Positions 18,272 to 25,818 of a stretch of DNA of 64,000 bases are shown here, piece by piece (within the stretch, counting starts at the first letter, position 1; each line of letters begins with the position of its first letter). Made by a program: the position numbers and the translations under genes. The notes below the pieces were generated by a model. The model saw only the letters and a program-made list of their open reading frames with translations. It did no database searches and was not told where the DNA came from. Origin of the DNA: an uncultured Collinsella sp. (GTDB lineage: Bacteria; Actinomycetota; Coriobacteriia; Coriobacteriales; Coriobacteriaceae); contig CAUDVX010000006.1 in assembly GCA_958452935.1 (NCBI GenBank), positions 9,252-73,251 on the forward strand, read 5' to 3'.

Positions 18272-19049
18272 CGCGCTGCTTGAGCGCCTGGCGGCCCCGC
18301 CTGCGCGTGCTACGCAGGAGCGCTACCGCCACGAACTCAAATATCTCATTAACGAGGGCGAGCACGCCGCGCTTGCCTGTCGCATGTCGCCGGTCTTTAA
18401 GCTGGACAAGCATGCACGGGCGGGCGGTTACACCATCCGCAGCCTGTATTTTGACGACTACTGCAACTCGGCCTACGAGGAAAAAGACGCCGGTATCCTG
18501 ATGCGCAAAAAGTATCGCGTGCGCATCTATAACGGCAGCGACAAGGTGATTAAGCTCGAGCGTAAAAAGAAGTACGGCAGCTGGATCTACAAGGAGGATG
18601 CACCGCTCACCCGCGACGAGTTTGAGCAGGTCCTTGCCGGCGACTATGACTTTTTGCTGCGCAGCCCGCATCAGCTCTGCCGTGAGTTCTATATCGAGTG
18701 CATCTGCAACATGATGCGCCCGCGCACCATCGTGGACTACGAGCGCGAGCCGTGGGTGATGGACGAGGGCACCGTGCGCGTTACGTTTGACATGAACGTG
18801 CGCGCCGCGGTGGGAAGCTTCGATATCTTTGATGCGACCTTGCCCGCGCTGCCGGTCTTGGAGCCCGGCAAACTAGTGATGGAGGTCAAGTTTACCGAGT
18901 TTTGCCCGCAGCTGGTGCGCGATTTGGTGCCGCCGGGTGCGGCCGAGCTCACGGCGGTTTCCAAGTACTGCCTGTGTTACGAAAAGACCGCCTACCTGCG
19001 CGGTTTTAATTACTGGGAATCGGATTTTGAGAACCGAGGGGATATTTAG
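18258..19049 (+). CDS. VTC-domain (polyphosphate polymerase-like) protein
   Basis: This 263-residue protein belongs to the VTC/CYTH triphosphate-tunnel superfamily. Seen: the strand YRHELKYLI (about 23-31), SLYFDDYCNSAY, KYRVRIYNGS, IKLERKKKYG, VDYEREPW, VRVTFDMNVRA, VMEVKF and the closing VSKYCLCYEKT. These charged strands line the tunnel that binds triphosphate and metal. In yeast Vtc4 the domain polymerises polyphosphate from ATP. The bacterial role is not settled. The start ATG 18258 overlaps the end of the CotH gene, and DUF4956 follows after three bases. The CotH/VTC/DUF4956 trio travels together and here forms the tail of the Pel operon. Confidence 0.9.
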   Translation: MRRASALLERLAAPPARATQERYRHELKYLINEGEHAALACRMSPVFKLDKHARAGGYTIRSLYFDDYCNSAYEEKDAGILMRKKYRVRIYNGSDKVIKLERKKKYGSWIYKEDAPLTRDEFEQVLAGDYDFLLRSPHQLCREFYIECICNMMRPRTIVDYEREPWVMDEGTVRVTFDMNVRAAVGSFDIFDATLPALPVLEPGKLVMEVKFTEFCPQLVRDLVPPGAAELTAVSKYCLCYEKTAYLRGFNYWESDFENRGDI

Positions 19050-19052
19050 ACC

Positions 19053-19718
19053 ATGAGCACCAGGGACTTTTTTAAGAACTCCGTCTTGGAGGCGTTTGGC
19101 CAGGTCGACCCTGCCAAGATCGGCCTGTCGCTGCTCGTGGCGCTCGCCATGGGCATCCTGATCTACTACGTGTACAAGCGCTTTTTTACCGGCGTGGTGT
19201 ACTCGCGCAGCTTTGCCGTGACGCTTGTGGGCACGTGCGTGCTCACCTGCATGGTGACGCTCGCGATCTCGACCAACGTGGTCATCTCGCTCGGTATGGT
19301 CGGTGCTCTGTCTATCGTCCGTTACCGAACGGCGGTCAAGGATCCGCTCGACCTGTTGTATCTGTTTTGGTCCATTACCACGGGTATCACAGCGGGCGCC
19401 GGCATGTACGCGCTCGTAGGGCTTGCGGCAGTGGTGATCGTCGTGATGATCGCCGGCTTCGCTACGCACCAGGACAAGGTGCGCGTGTACATGATGGTTA
19501 TCCACTATACGGGTCAGACCACGGGCGACGACATTGTGCGTGCCTTTGGCCGCACCAAGTTCACCGTTAAGTCTAAGACCATGCGCGGCGACAAGGTGGA
19601 GATGGCCGTCGAGGTGTTCTCGGACGGCGTGGACATGCCCTATGCCGACGCCATCCGTGCGCTCGACGGCGTGGAGGACCTGACGCTCATCCAATACAAC
19701 GGCGAATACCACGGATAA
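19053..19718 (+). CDS. DUF4956 membrane protein
   Basis: This 221-residue protein has about four hydrophobic helices in the first 140 residues. They include the conserved loop LGMVGALSIVRYRTAVKDP (split around 85-103), which is the family hallmark. A soluble alpha/beta C-terminal domain (about 148-221) follows. The biochemical role is unknown. It regularly accompanies a VTC-domain protein, so it may be the membrane partner of that enzyme. It is the last gene of the operon, followed by a hairpin at 19725-19748. Confidence 0.88.
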   Translation: MSTRDFFKNSVLEAFGQVDPAKIGLSLLVALAMGILIYYVYKRFFTGVVYSRSFAVTLVGTCVLTCMVTLAISTNVVISLGMVGALSIVRYRTAVKDPLDLLYLFWSITTGITAGAGMYALVGLAAVVIVVMIAGFATHQDKVRVYMMVIHYTGQTTGDDIVRAFGRTKFTVKSKTMRGDKVEMAVEVFSDGVDMPYADAIRALDGVEDLTLIQYNGEYHG

Positions 19719-19724
19719 CTTGGT

Positions 19725-19748
19725 TCCGGCGTTTTAATAAACGCCGGA
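19725..19748 (+). terminator. Hairpin closing the Pel-like operon
   Basis: A perfect 10-bp stem TCCGGCGTTT / AAACGCCGGA with a TAAT loop starts seven bases after the last stop codon. There is no U-tract, so it may be a weak terminator or an RNA-stabilising 3' end. Confidence 0.6.
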
Positions 19749-19853
19749 CCGCTCGACGCTGCGCGGGCATCTGCTCGACCAGGAATTCTATTTACTCAAT
19801 TTGCTGGCAAGGCAGCTATCATGGTGCTTGTGAATTCGTTGTCAGGGGTGCTC

Positions 19854-20834
19854 GTGGTAAAGATGAAAGATGTGGCCGAGCTGGCGGGCGTTTCGAGCGC
19901 CGCCGTCTCGCGCTACCTCAACGGTGGATATATCTCGGCGGACAAGGCCGAGCGCATTAAGCAGGCGATTGAGCTGACCGGATACGTGCGGTCCAGCCAG
20001 GCTCGCGCGCTGCGCACCGGCTCTACCAAGCTCATCGGCGTCATCGTGCCCAAGATCAACTCGGAATCCGTGAGCCGCATTACCGCCGGCATCGGCCAGG
20101 TGCTCGGTCGTCGTGGCTACCAGATGTTGCTTGCCAATACCGACAATGCCCCCGATCGCGAGCTCGAATACCTCGATTTATTCCAAAACCACCCGGTCGA
20201 TGGCATTGTGCTGGTATCAACCATGATTACCGACGAGCACCGTCGGGCGATTGAATCGTGCCGTGTGCCCATCGTGCTGATCGGTCAGAATGTTGAGGGC
20301 GCGGCGTGCGTCTATCACGACGATTACGAGGCCGCCTTTGAGCTGGGCCATGCGCTTGCGGGTCGCGTGGACGGCAAGATTGCCTATATTGGAGTTACCG
20401 AAGAGGACCGTGCGGCCGGTTATGACCGCCGTCGCGGTTTTGAGGCCGGCTTGCGCGCCGCGGGTAACCCGCTCGATGCCGCCTTGATTCGCCTGGGCTC
20501 GTTTACGCTCGACTCGGGCTATGGTGCGGCGCGTGAACTGCTTTCCGTCGACCTCGATGTTTCGTTTATCGCGTGCGCGACCGACACCATGGCGGCGGGC
20601 GCGCTGCGTGCCATCGATGAGGTTCGCGGCATGGGCGAGGGTATACACCGCGTGAGCGGTTTTGGCGACAACGCGTTTTTGCGCGCGCTGACGGGCGGCA
20701 TTCCCACCGTGCATTATGGCTACCTGACCAGTGGCGTCGAGGCGACCAATATGTTGCTCAACACGCTCGATGGCGTGGAGGGGGAGAGCGGTCTCAAGAC
20801 GCTCAAACTCGGCCATCAACTTATGAATGTCTAG
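19854..20834 (+). CDS. LacI-family regulator of the sucrose genes (ScrR-like)
   Basis: This is a repressor of about 326 residues. The N-terminal LacI HTH reads MKDVAELAGVSSAAVSRYLN, followed by a periplasmic-binding-like ligand domain. GTG 19854 is chosen because AGGGG lies five bases upstream; ATG 19863 or ATG 19821 are possible. It lies just before a PTS transporter and a sucrose-6-phosphate hydrolase, with two copies of a LacI-type operator between, so it most likely represses them in the absence of sucrose or its phosphate. It ends with the short GHQLMNV tail. Confidence 0.9.
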   Translation: MVKMKDVAELAGVSSAAVSRYLNGGYISADKAERIKQAIELTGYVRSSQARALRTGSTKLIGVIVPKINSESVSRITAGIGQVLGRRGYQMLLANTDNAPDRELEYLDLFQNHPVDGIVLVSTMITDEHRRAIESCRVPIVLIGQNVEGAACVYHDDYEAAFELGHALAGRVDGKIAYIGVTEEDRAAGYDRRRGFEAGLRAAGNPLDAALIRLGSFTLDSGYGAARELLSVDLDVSFIACATDTMAAGALRAIDEVRGMGEGIHRVSGFGDNAFLRALTGGIPTVHYGYLTSGVEATNMLLNTLDGVEGESGLKTLKLGHQLMNV

Positions 20835-20922
20835 GCTTTGGGCATGTCTGCCTGCCTTTGAGGCCCCTGTTTTTGCGGTAAAACTACCATTCGCCGGCTT
20901 TTTCCTACCGTTCACCCTACTA

Positions 20923-20963
20923 TGAAAACGATTACAGACATATGAAACTGAAAACGATTACAG
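20923..20963. promoter_or_regulatory. Tandem LacI-type operators upstream of the sucrose PTS gene
   Basis: The 15-mer TGAAAACGATTACAG occurs at 20923-20937 and again at 20949-20963, a 26-base repeat distance. The core AAAACGATTACA with its central CG is a typical imperfect LacI-family half-palindrome. The sites lie between the regulator gene and the transporter start, where a repressor would block transcription. Confidence 0.85.
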
Positions 20964-21018
20964 TGTAAGTGTCAAAGGTAGTCGGGTGCGCATGCACCCG
21001 TTGGAGGAAAGGGAAGTC

Positions 21019-22419
21019 ATGGACTACCGCAAATCAGCCCAAGAGGTGCTCGACAACATCGGTGGCGCCGGCAACGTTGTTTCGGCCGCACACTGCGCCA
21101 CGCGTCTGCGCCTGGTGATTGCCGATAACGCGAAGGTTGACAAGGAGGCCCTCGAGAATATCGACGGCGCTAAGGGCGTCTTTGAAGCCCAGGGCCAGCT
21201 CCAGATTATTTTTGGCACTGGCACCGTCAATAAGGTCTACGAGGAGTTCATCGCGCTCAGTGGCGTCGAGGCTGCCACCAAGGCCGAGGTCAAGGAGGCC
21301 GCGGCGCAGCAGCAGAACATCTTTATGCGCGCTATTAAGGTGCTCGGCGACGTCTTTGTCCCCATCATCCCTGCCATCGTGGCCTCGGGTCTGCTGCTGG
21401 GCATTATGAGCGCCCTCAACTTTATGGCCTCCAACGGCTTTATCGCGCTCGACACCAATAACTTTATCTACAAGATTGCCGACCTGGTCTCGGGCACGTC
21501 CTTTGGCATTCTGCAGATCCTGATCGGTTACTCCGCCGCTAAGGCCTTTGGCGCCAACCCGTATCTGGGCGCCGTTGTCGGTGGTGCGTTCATCAACTCC
21601 TCGCTACAGAGCGCCTACACGGTTGCCTCCGAGGGCGTGCAGACCATGGTCAACGTCATCCCCGGTGTGTACAGCTTTGAGTGGGTCGGTTATCAAGGCC
21701 ACGTTATCCCCATCGTCATCGCCTGCGCTATTCTGGCCTTCCTCGAGAAGCGCCTGCACAAGATCGTTCCCGAGATGTTCGACCTCTTTGTGACCCCGCT
21801 CGTCTCGGTGTTCGTGACCGTGCTCGTGACCCTCGTTGCCGTCGGCCCCATCTTCGTGTGGGCCGAGAACGCCATTCTCGGTCTGATTCAGGCCCTGCTC
21901 ACCCTGCCCTTTGGCATCGGTTCCTTTATCGTCGGCCTGTTCTATGCCCCCACGGTCGTTACCGGTATCCACCAGATGTACACCGCCATCGATCTGGGCC
22001 AGCTCGCTCAGTACGGTGTGACCTATTGGCTGCCCATCGCCAGCGCTGCCAACATCGCCCAGGGTGGTGCCGCGCTCGCCGTTGCCTTTAAGACCCGCGA
22101 TGCCAAGATCAAGGGTCTGGCGCTTCCTTCGGCCCTGTCCGCCTTCATGGGCATTACCGAGCCTGCCATCTTTGGTGTGAACCTGCGCTTCTTTAAGCCC
22201 TTCATCGCCGGCTGCATCGGCGGCGGTTGCGGTGCCCTGGTCTGCGCGCTCACTTCGCTGGCTGCCTCCGGCACGGGTGTTACGGGTGTCTTCGGTATCC
22301 TGCTGTGCCTGGCCCAGCCCGTGCAGTACGCGATCATGTTTGCGGTTGCCGCGGTCGTGTCCTTTGCCATCTCGTTTGTCCTGTACAAGGACGAGCCCAA
22401 GGCTTCCGAGCAGGCCTAA
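21019..22419 (+). CDS. scrA: PTS sucrose-type transporter, EIIBC
   Basis: This permease of about 466 residues takes up and phosphorylates a beta-fructoside, probably sucrose. The EIIB domain (about 1-90) has the phospho-accepting cysteine in AAHCATRLRLV, and GGAGNVVSAAHCATR is the usual signature. The EIIC domain (about 105-455) has about ten helices and the TGIHQMYTAID and MGITEPAIFGVN loops. There is no EIIA domain, so it must borrow a IIA protein encoded elsewhere. ATG 21019 is chosen because AGGAAAGGGAAG precedes it. It is followed by GH32 hydrolase, so the imported sugar is sucrose-6-phosphate. Trehalose-type EIIBC is the main alternative, but the GH32 neighbour argues for sucrose. Confidence 0.9.
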   Translation: MDYRKSAQEVLDNIGGAGNVVSAAHCATRLRLVIADNAKVDKEALENIDGAKGVFEAQGQLQIIFGTGTVNKVYEEFIALSGVEAATKAEVKEAAAQQQNIFMRAIKVLGDVFVPIIPAIVASGLLLGIMSALNFMASNGFIALDTNNFIYKIADLVSGTSFGILQILIGYSAAKAFGANPYLGAVVGGAFINSSLQSAYTVASEGVQTMVNVIPGVYSFEWVGYQGHVIPIVIACAILAFLEKRLHKIVPEMFDLFVTPLVSVFVTVLVTLVAVGPIFVWAENAILGLIQALLTLPFGIGSFIVGLFYAPTVVTGIHQMYTAIDLGQLAQYGVTYWLPIASAANIAQGGAALAVAFKTRDAKIKGLALPSALSAFMGITEPAIFGVNLRFFKPFIAGCIGGGCGALVCALTSLAASGTGVTGVFGILLCLAQPVQYAIMFAVAAVVSFAISFVLYKDEPKASEQA

Positions 22420-22433
22420 GAGCTTTTGATTGA

Positions 22434-22468
22434 GGAACGCCCGCGGGCTGTATGCTCGCGGGTGTTCC
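22434..22468 (+). repeat. Hairpin between scrA and the GH32 gene
   Basis: GGAACGCCCGCG pairs with CGCGGGTGTTCC with one G-T pair and an 11-base loop. No U-tract follows, so it probably modulates relative expression or mRNA stability and does not end the transcript. Confidence 0.55.
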
Positions 22469-22525
22469 CCGCATCTGGCGCCGATCTTTGGCACCTTGTA
22501 ACTTTCGATCCGTTAGGACTTTGAT

Positions 22526-24058
22526 ATGTCTAATGCACTCGGTCGCGACCTTGCAAAGCTGGTCGCCGCTGTTGACGCCGCCGCCTCTGAGTGCGGTCAT
22601 GGCGCGTATGGCCAGCGCTTTCATATTATGCCGCCCACGGGCTGGCTCAACGACCCCAACGGTCTTTGCCAGGCGGGCGGCGTGTTCCACGCTTATTTTC
22701 AATATGCTCCGTTTGATGTTGAGGGCGGCGTTAAGGCCTGGGGTCATGCCACGAGCCGCGACCTTATGAACTGGGAGTATGTTGGCGCGCCGCTGCTGCC
22801 CGATGAGCCGTTCGACTGCCATGGCGTGTATTCGGGCTCCGCGCTTGCCGAGGACGGTCGCATTCGCGTGCTCTATACCGGCAACGTTAAGCTCCCCGAT
22901 GCGGACGGCGTCTTTGACTATGTCAACTCCGGCCGTCGCGCCGATACCGTGTATGTCGAGAGCGCCGATGGACAGACGTTTAGCCAAAAGCGCGTGGTGC
23001 TGGCTTCCGAGGATTATCCCGAGGATTTGACCTGCCACGTGCGCGACCCCAAGGTGTGGCGTGACGCGGACGGGCGTTATCACATGGTGCTGGGTGCGCG
23101 TCGTCGAGTTGACGGGCCGCACGTCGAGAGCCGTTTTTGCGCCATGCATGGCGAGGGTGCCGGACGCGATGTGGGCGAGATCCTGGTGTATGGCTCGGCC
23201 GATATGCTGAGCTGGGAGCTCGAGAGCCGCGTGTCTACGCCCGAGCGTTTTGGCTTCATGTGGGAGTGCCCGGGGTATCTGGAGATTGAGACGGATGGCG
23301 GTGTACCGGCGAAATGGCTGTCCTTCTCGCCCCAGGGGCTCGAGGGCGGTCGTTGGGACCGCGGTAACGTATACGCTGCTGGCTACATGCCTGTAACGGG
23401 CGACATTACCGGTGGTGTCGGAGCCTATGAGCTGGGCGAGTTCCGCCTGTGGGACGCCGGTTTTGACTTCTATGCTCCGCAGGAGTTTGCGTCCGAGGAT
23501 GGTCGCCACATTCTGATCGGCTGGATGGGCATGCCCGATGAGCCGACCTACGGCAACGACCCCACCGTGACGTGCGGCTGGCAGCACTGCATGACGGTGC
23601 CGCGTGAGCTTACAGCCGGTGCCGACGGCGTGGTGCTGCAACAGCCGGCGCGCGAGATCGAGCGCCATTATGCCTCGGTGCGTGTGGGGGAGGGCTCGTT
23701 GGAGGTTGCCGACGATACCTGCTTTGACGTTGTTGTCGACGGTGTCGACGGCGCGTTTACCGCGATCGTTGATGGCGAGCTGAAGCTGGCGTTTATGCCC
23801 GCCGAGGGCGAACTGCCTTCGCGCTTTGAGATGCGATTTACCGATGAGGGTCGTGCTTCTGCCGGCTGCGGTCGTACTGTGCGCTGGGAGCCCGTCGACG
23901 AGGTGCGCAACGTGCGCATTGTCGGCGATGTCTCGTCGGTCGAGGTGTTTGTGAACGATGGCGCGCTCGTGTTTTCGACGCGCATCTATCCCGAGGCCTA
24001 TGGCGTGACCGTTGACGCCCCGGGTGCGAGCGTGACCTATCACACGCTCAACATCTAG
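22526..24058 (+). CDS. scrB: GH32 sucrose-6-phosphate hydrolase
   Basis: This 510-residue cytoplasmic enzyme would split sucrose-6-phosphate into glucose-6-phosphate and fructose. GH32 motifs are present: the nucleophile in PPTGWLNDPNG (about 35-45), FQYAP, the RDPKVW transition-state aspartate, and the acid/base glutamate in WECPGYLEI. The C-terminal beta-sandwich ends with VEVFVNDGALVFSTR. No signal peptide is present, which supports the phosphorylated intracellular substrate. No fructokinase is nearby. It ends at a strong terminator. Confidence 0.92.
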   Translation: MSNALGRDLAKLVAAVDAAASECGHGAYGQRFHIMPPTGWLNDPNGLCQAGGVFHAYFQYAPFDVEGGVKAWGHATSRDLMNWEYVGAPLLPDEPFDCHGVYSGSALAEDGRIRVLYTGNVKLPDADGVFDYVNSGRRADTVYVESADGQTFSQKRVVLASEDYPEDLTCHVRDPKVWRDADGRYHMVLGARRRVDGPHVESRFCAMHGEGAGRDVGEILVYGSADMLSWELESRVSTPERFGFMWECPGYLEIETDGGVPAKWLSFSPQGLEGGRWDRGNVYAAGYMPVTGDITGGVGAYELGEFRLWDAGFDFYAPQEFASEDGRHILIGWMGMPDEPTYGNDPTVTCGWQHCMTVPRELTAGADGVVLQQPAREIERHYASVRVGEGSLEVADDTCFDVVVDGVDGAFTAIVDGELKLAFMPAEGELPSRFEMRFTDEGRASAGCGRTVRWEPVDEVRNVRIVGDVSSVEVFVNDGALVFSTRIYPEAYGVTVDAPGASVTYHTLNI

Positions 24059-24096
24059 GCGATTCGTCGCATATCGGCGCTATACTGCAGCCGTTG

Positions 24097-24134
24097 CCCA
24101 CGATGCGGGGAACACCCGCATCGTGGGTTTTTGT
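24097..24134 (+). terminator. Terminator after scrB, immediately before the next gene
   Basis: A perfect 13-bp stem CCCACGATGCGGG / CCCGCATCGTGGG with a five-base loop is followed by TTTTTGTTTG. It ends only about 20 bases before the next start codon. A TATACT box lies just upstream at about 24081-24086, so the hairpin may also act as a leader attenuator for that gene. Confidence 0.9.
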
Positions 24135-24154
24135 TTGTGAAGGGACGGTGCCTT

Positions 24155-25147
24155 GTGGATGTACAGCAGCTAGAAGAGGCCTGGGCTGTAAGGGCCGGCG
24201 CGCGTGAGGCGCGTCTTGTTGCGGCCTCGCATGTGCCGGCGGCGCTGTCTCTGTTGGGGATTGTGCGCCCCGGTGACCGCCTGGTTGCGTTTGCCGATGA
24301 CTTTGCCGATGCGTTTGCTCGTGGCTTTGATGGCTGCGATGTTGTGCTGGTTGGGGAGCCGTCGGCTGCAGTGTTTTCTGCTGCGTCCGAGGGCTTTGAT
24401 GCTTCGTTTGATGCTGAGGGGCCGCACCTGTGGTGGTTTGTGAACACGATCGGTGGCTTTGGCCTGCGCGTGCCCGATCTGCGCGCTCTGGGTCGTGCGG
24501 CTCGCGAGGCCCGTGCGCTGCTCGTGGTGGATAACACCGTGGCAAGCGTCTTTGGCTGCGATCCACTGCGTTTGGGTGCCGTCCTGTCGCTTGAGGCACT
24601 CGACCGTGCGTGCGCCGGTAAGGCTCCGCGTAAGCTCGTTACCGCTTCGGTGGCGCGCTCGCAGCTCAAACGCCATCGTGTGGATGCCGCTGCCGAGTGC
24701 GCGCATGCGCTGCTCGAGGGGTGCGGATTGGCCGCACTCGACTTGTCCTCCGATGAGGCTGAGGTTCTAGAGCACGGGCTCGACACGCTCGACATCCGCA
24801 TGCAGGCACACTTCGACCGCGCGCGTGCACTGGCCGAGTATTTGGCCGCGAACGAGATGGTGCACGGCGTGCGCTATCCCGGGCTGACCTCGCATCCCGA
24901 TCACGCCATCGCGACCGGCATCCTGGAGCACGGTTTTGGCCCGGCAGTTGAATTTGACCTTATCGAATGCAGCGCGGGCGAATTCTTCAGCATACTGCCA
25001 GACGAATTCCGCACATCGCCCGCCGGCGGCGCAACAACGCGCCTTTCGGCCCCACGCGGCAAGCAGGGGAGCACCATCCGTCTCTTCGCCGGCACCGACG
25101 ACCCCTTGATCGTGGCCGCCACCCTAGACAACGCCCTCCGCAACTAG
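24155..25147 (+). CDS. Cys/Met-metabolism PLP-fold protein, catalytic lysine not identifiable
   Basis: This protein of about 330 residues has the fold of cystathionine gamma-synthase/lyase. It keeps the cofactor aspartate in LLVVDNTVAS, the HGLDTLDIRMQAHFDRA segment, the VRYPGLTSHPDH turn and the C-terminal RLFAGTDD (usually RLSVGIED). The block that should read SATKY, with the Schiff-base lysine, instead reads SLEALDRA, and the protein is shorter than the usual 380 or more. It may be an inactive or re-purposed homologue. The start is uncertain; GTG 24155 has AAGGGA ten bases upstream. It stands alone between a strong terminator and a large hairpin. Confidence 0.75.
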   Translation: MDVQQLEEAWAVRAGAREARLVAASHVPAALSLLGIVRPGDRLVAFADDFADAFARGFDGCDVVLVGEPSAAVFSAASEGFDASFDAEGPHLWWFVNTIGGFGLRVPDLRALGRAAREARALLVVDNTVASVFGCDPLRLGAVLSLEALDRACAGKAPRKLVTASVARSQLKRHRVDAAAECAHALLEGCGLAALDLSSDEAEVLEHGLDTLDIRMQAHFDRARALAEYLAANEMVHGVRYPGLTSHPDHAIATGILEHGFGPAVEFDLIECSAGEFFSILPDEFRTSPAGGATTRLSAPRGKQGSTIRLFAGTDDPLIVAATLDNALRN

Positions 25148-25165
25148 CTAAATCATCCTCGACTC

Positions 25166-25240
25166 CATAAGTTGCGGTGAAATAGGGATTGATTTACGGC
25201 TTTAACCGCATAAACAGTCCCTATTTCACTGCAACTTATG
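25166..25240. repeat. Large palindrome between convergent genes
   Basis: A 23-base arm starting CATAAGTTGCGGTGAAATAG (25166-25188) pairs with its complement at 25218-25240 with one mismatch. A smaller TTACGG/CCG stem lies inside the loop. It sits between two converging genes and could be a bidirectional terminator or a dispersed palindromic element. The arms are longer than a terminator needs and have no adjoining U-tract. Confidence 0.8.
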
Positions 25241-25280
25241 AGAAGGGGTTGTGTGGCTATAAGGCCCCGTCCCAAATGGG

Positions 25281-25625
25281 CTACTCTTTGATGCTGGCGA
25301 TGAGGGCGTTGGCTTTGGTGGCGATGACGTTGTTGATGTCGGCCTGCAGCTCCTCGTAGACCGCTATGGCTCGCTCGCCGGCGGGGGTGAGCGATGATCC
25401 GCGGGCGCCGTCTCGCTCGATGAGTTTGCAGCCCAGCTGACCTTCGGCCTCATTCACGATGCGCCAGGCCTTGGAATACGCCATGCCCATGCTCTTGGCG
25501 GCGCGGTTGAGCGAGTGCTCGCGGGCAATACCCTGCAGCAGCAAGACGCAGCCGTGGCCGAACACGCCCGGCAAATCCTTGTCGCACGCTTGAATGACCA
25601 ACTTTGCCGTCGTCTTGTACTTCAT
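25281..25625 (-). CDS. ModE-like winged-helix regulator without a ligand domain
   Basis: This protein of about 114 residues matches the N-terminal LysR-like HTH of ModE: GHGCVLLLQGI, then the recognition region SLNRAAKSMGMAYSKAWRI and the wing ERDGARGSSLTPAGERAI. It has no molybdate-binding domain. Such short proteins regulate metal or redox genes in many anaerobes, but the target here is unknown. ATG 25625 is used; an upstream in-frame GTG at 25634 is possible. It is transcribed alone, divergent from guaB. Confidence 0.82.
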   Translation of the reverse strand: MKYKTTAKLVIQACDKDLPGVFGHGCVLLLQGIAREHSLNRAAKSMGMAYSKAWRIVNEAEGQLGCKLIERDGARGSSLTPAGERAIAVYEELQADINNVIATKANALIASIKE

Positions 25626-25818
25626 ACGCTCCACGTCTTCCCGCTAAAGTGTTTGCTGGGCAAACGCAAAGCCTGCGTCAAACCCTCGTGTGCTCTTCTT
25701 AAATCATGCATTGTAGCAGTCAAAGTGCGTTAAGATACTTCCCCAGTATTGGGCGCCCAAGGTTGGGCTGGGTCCTACGAGGCCTGCAGCCGACCGGTCG
25801 CATGGAAAAAGGAGAAAC

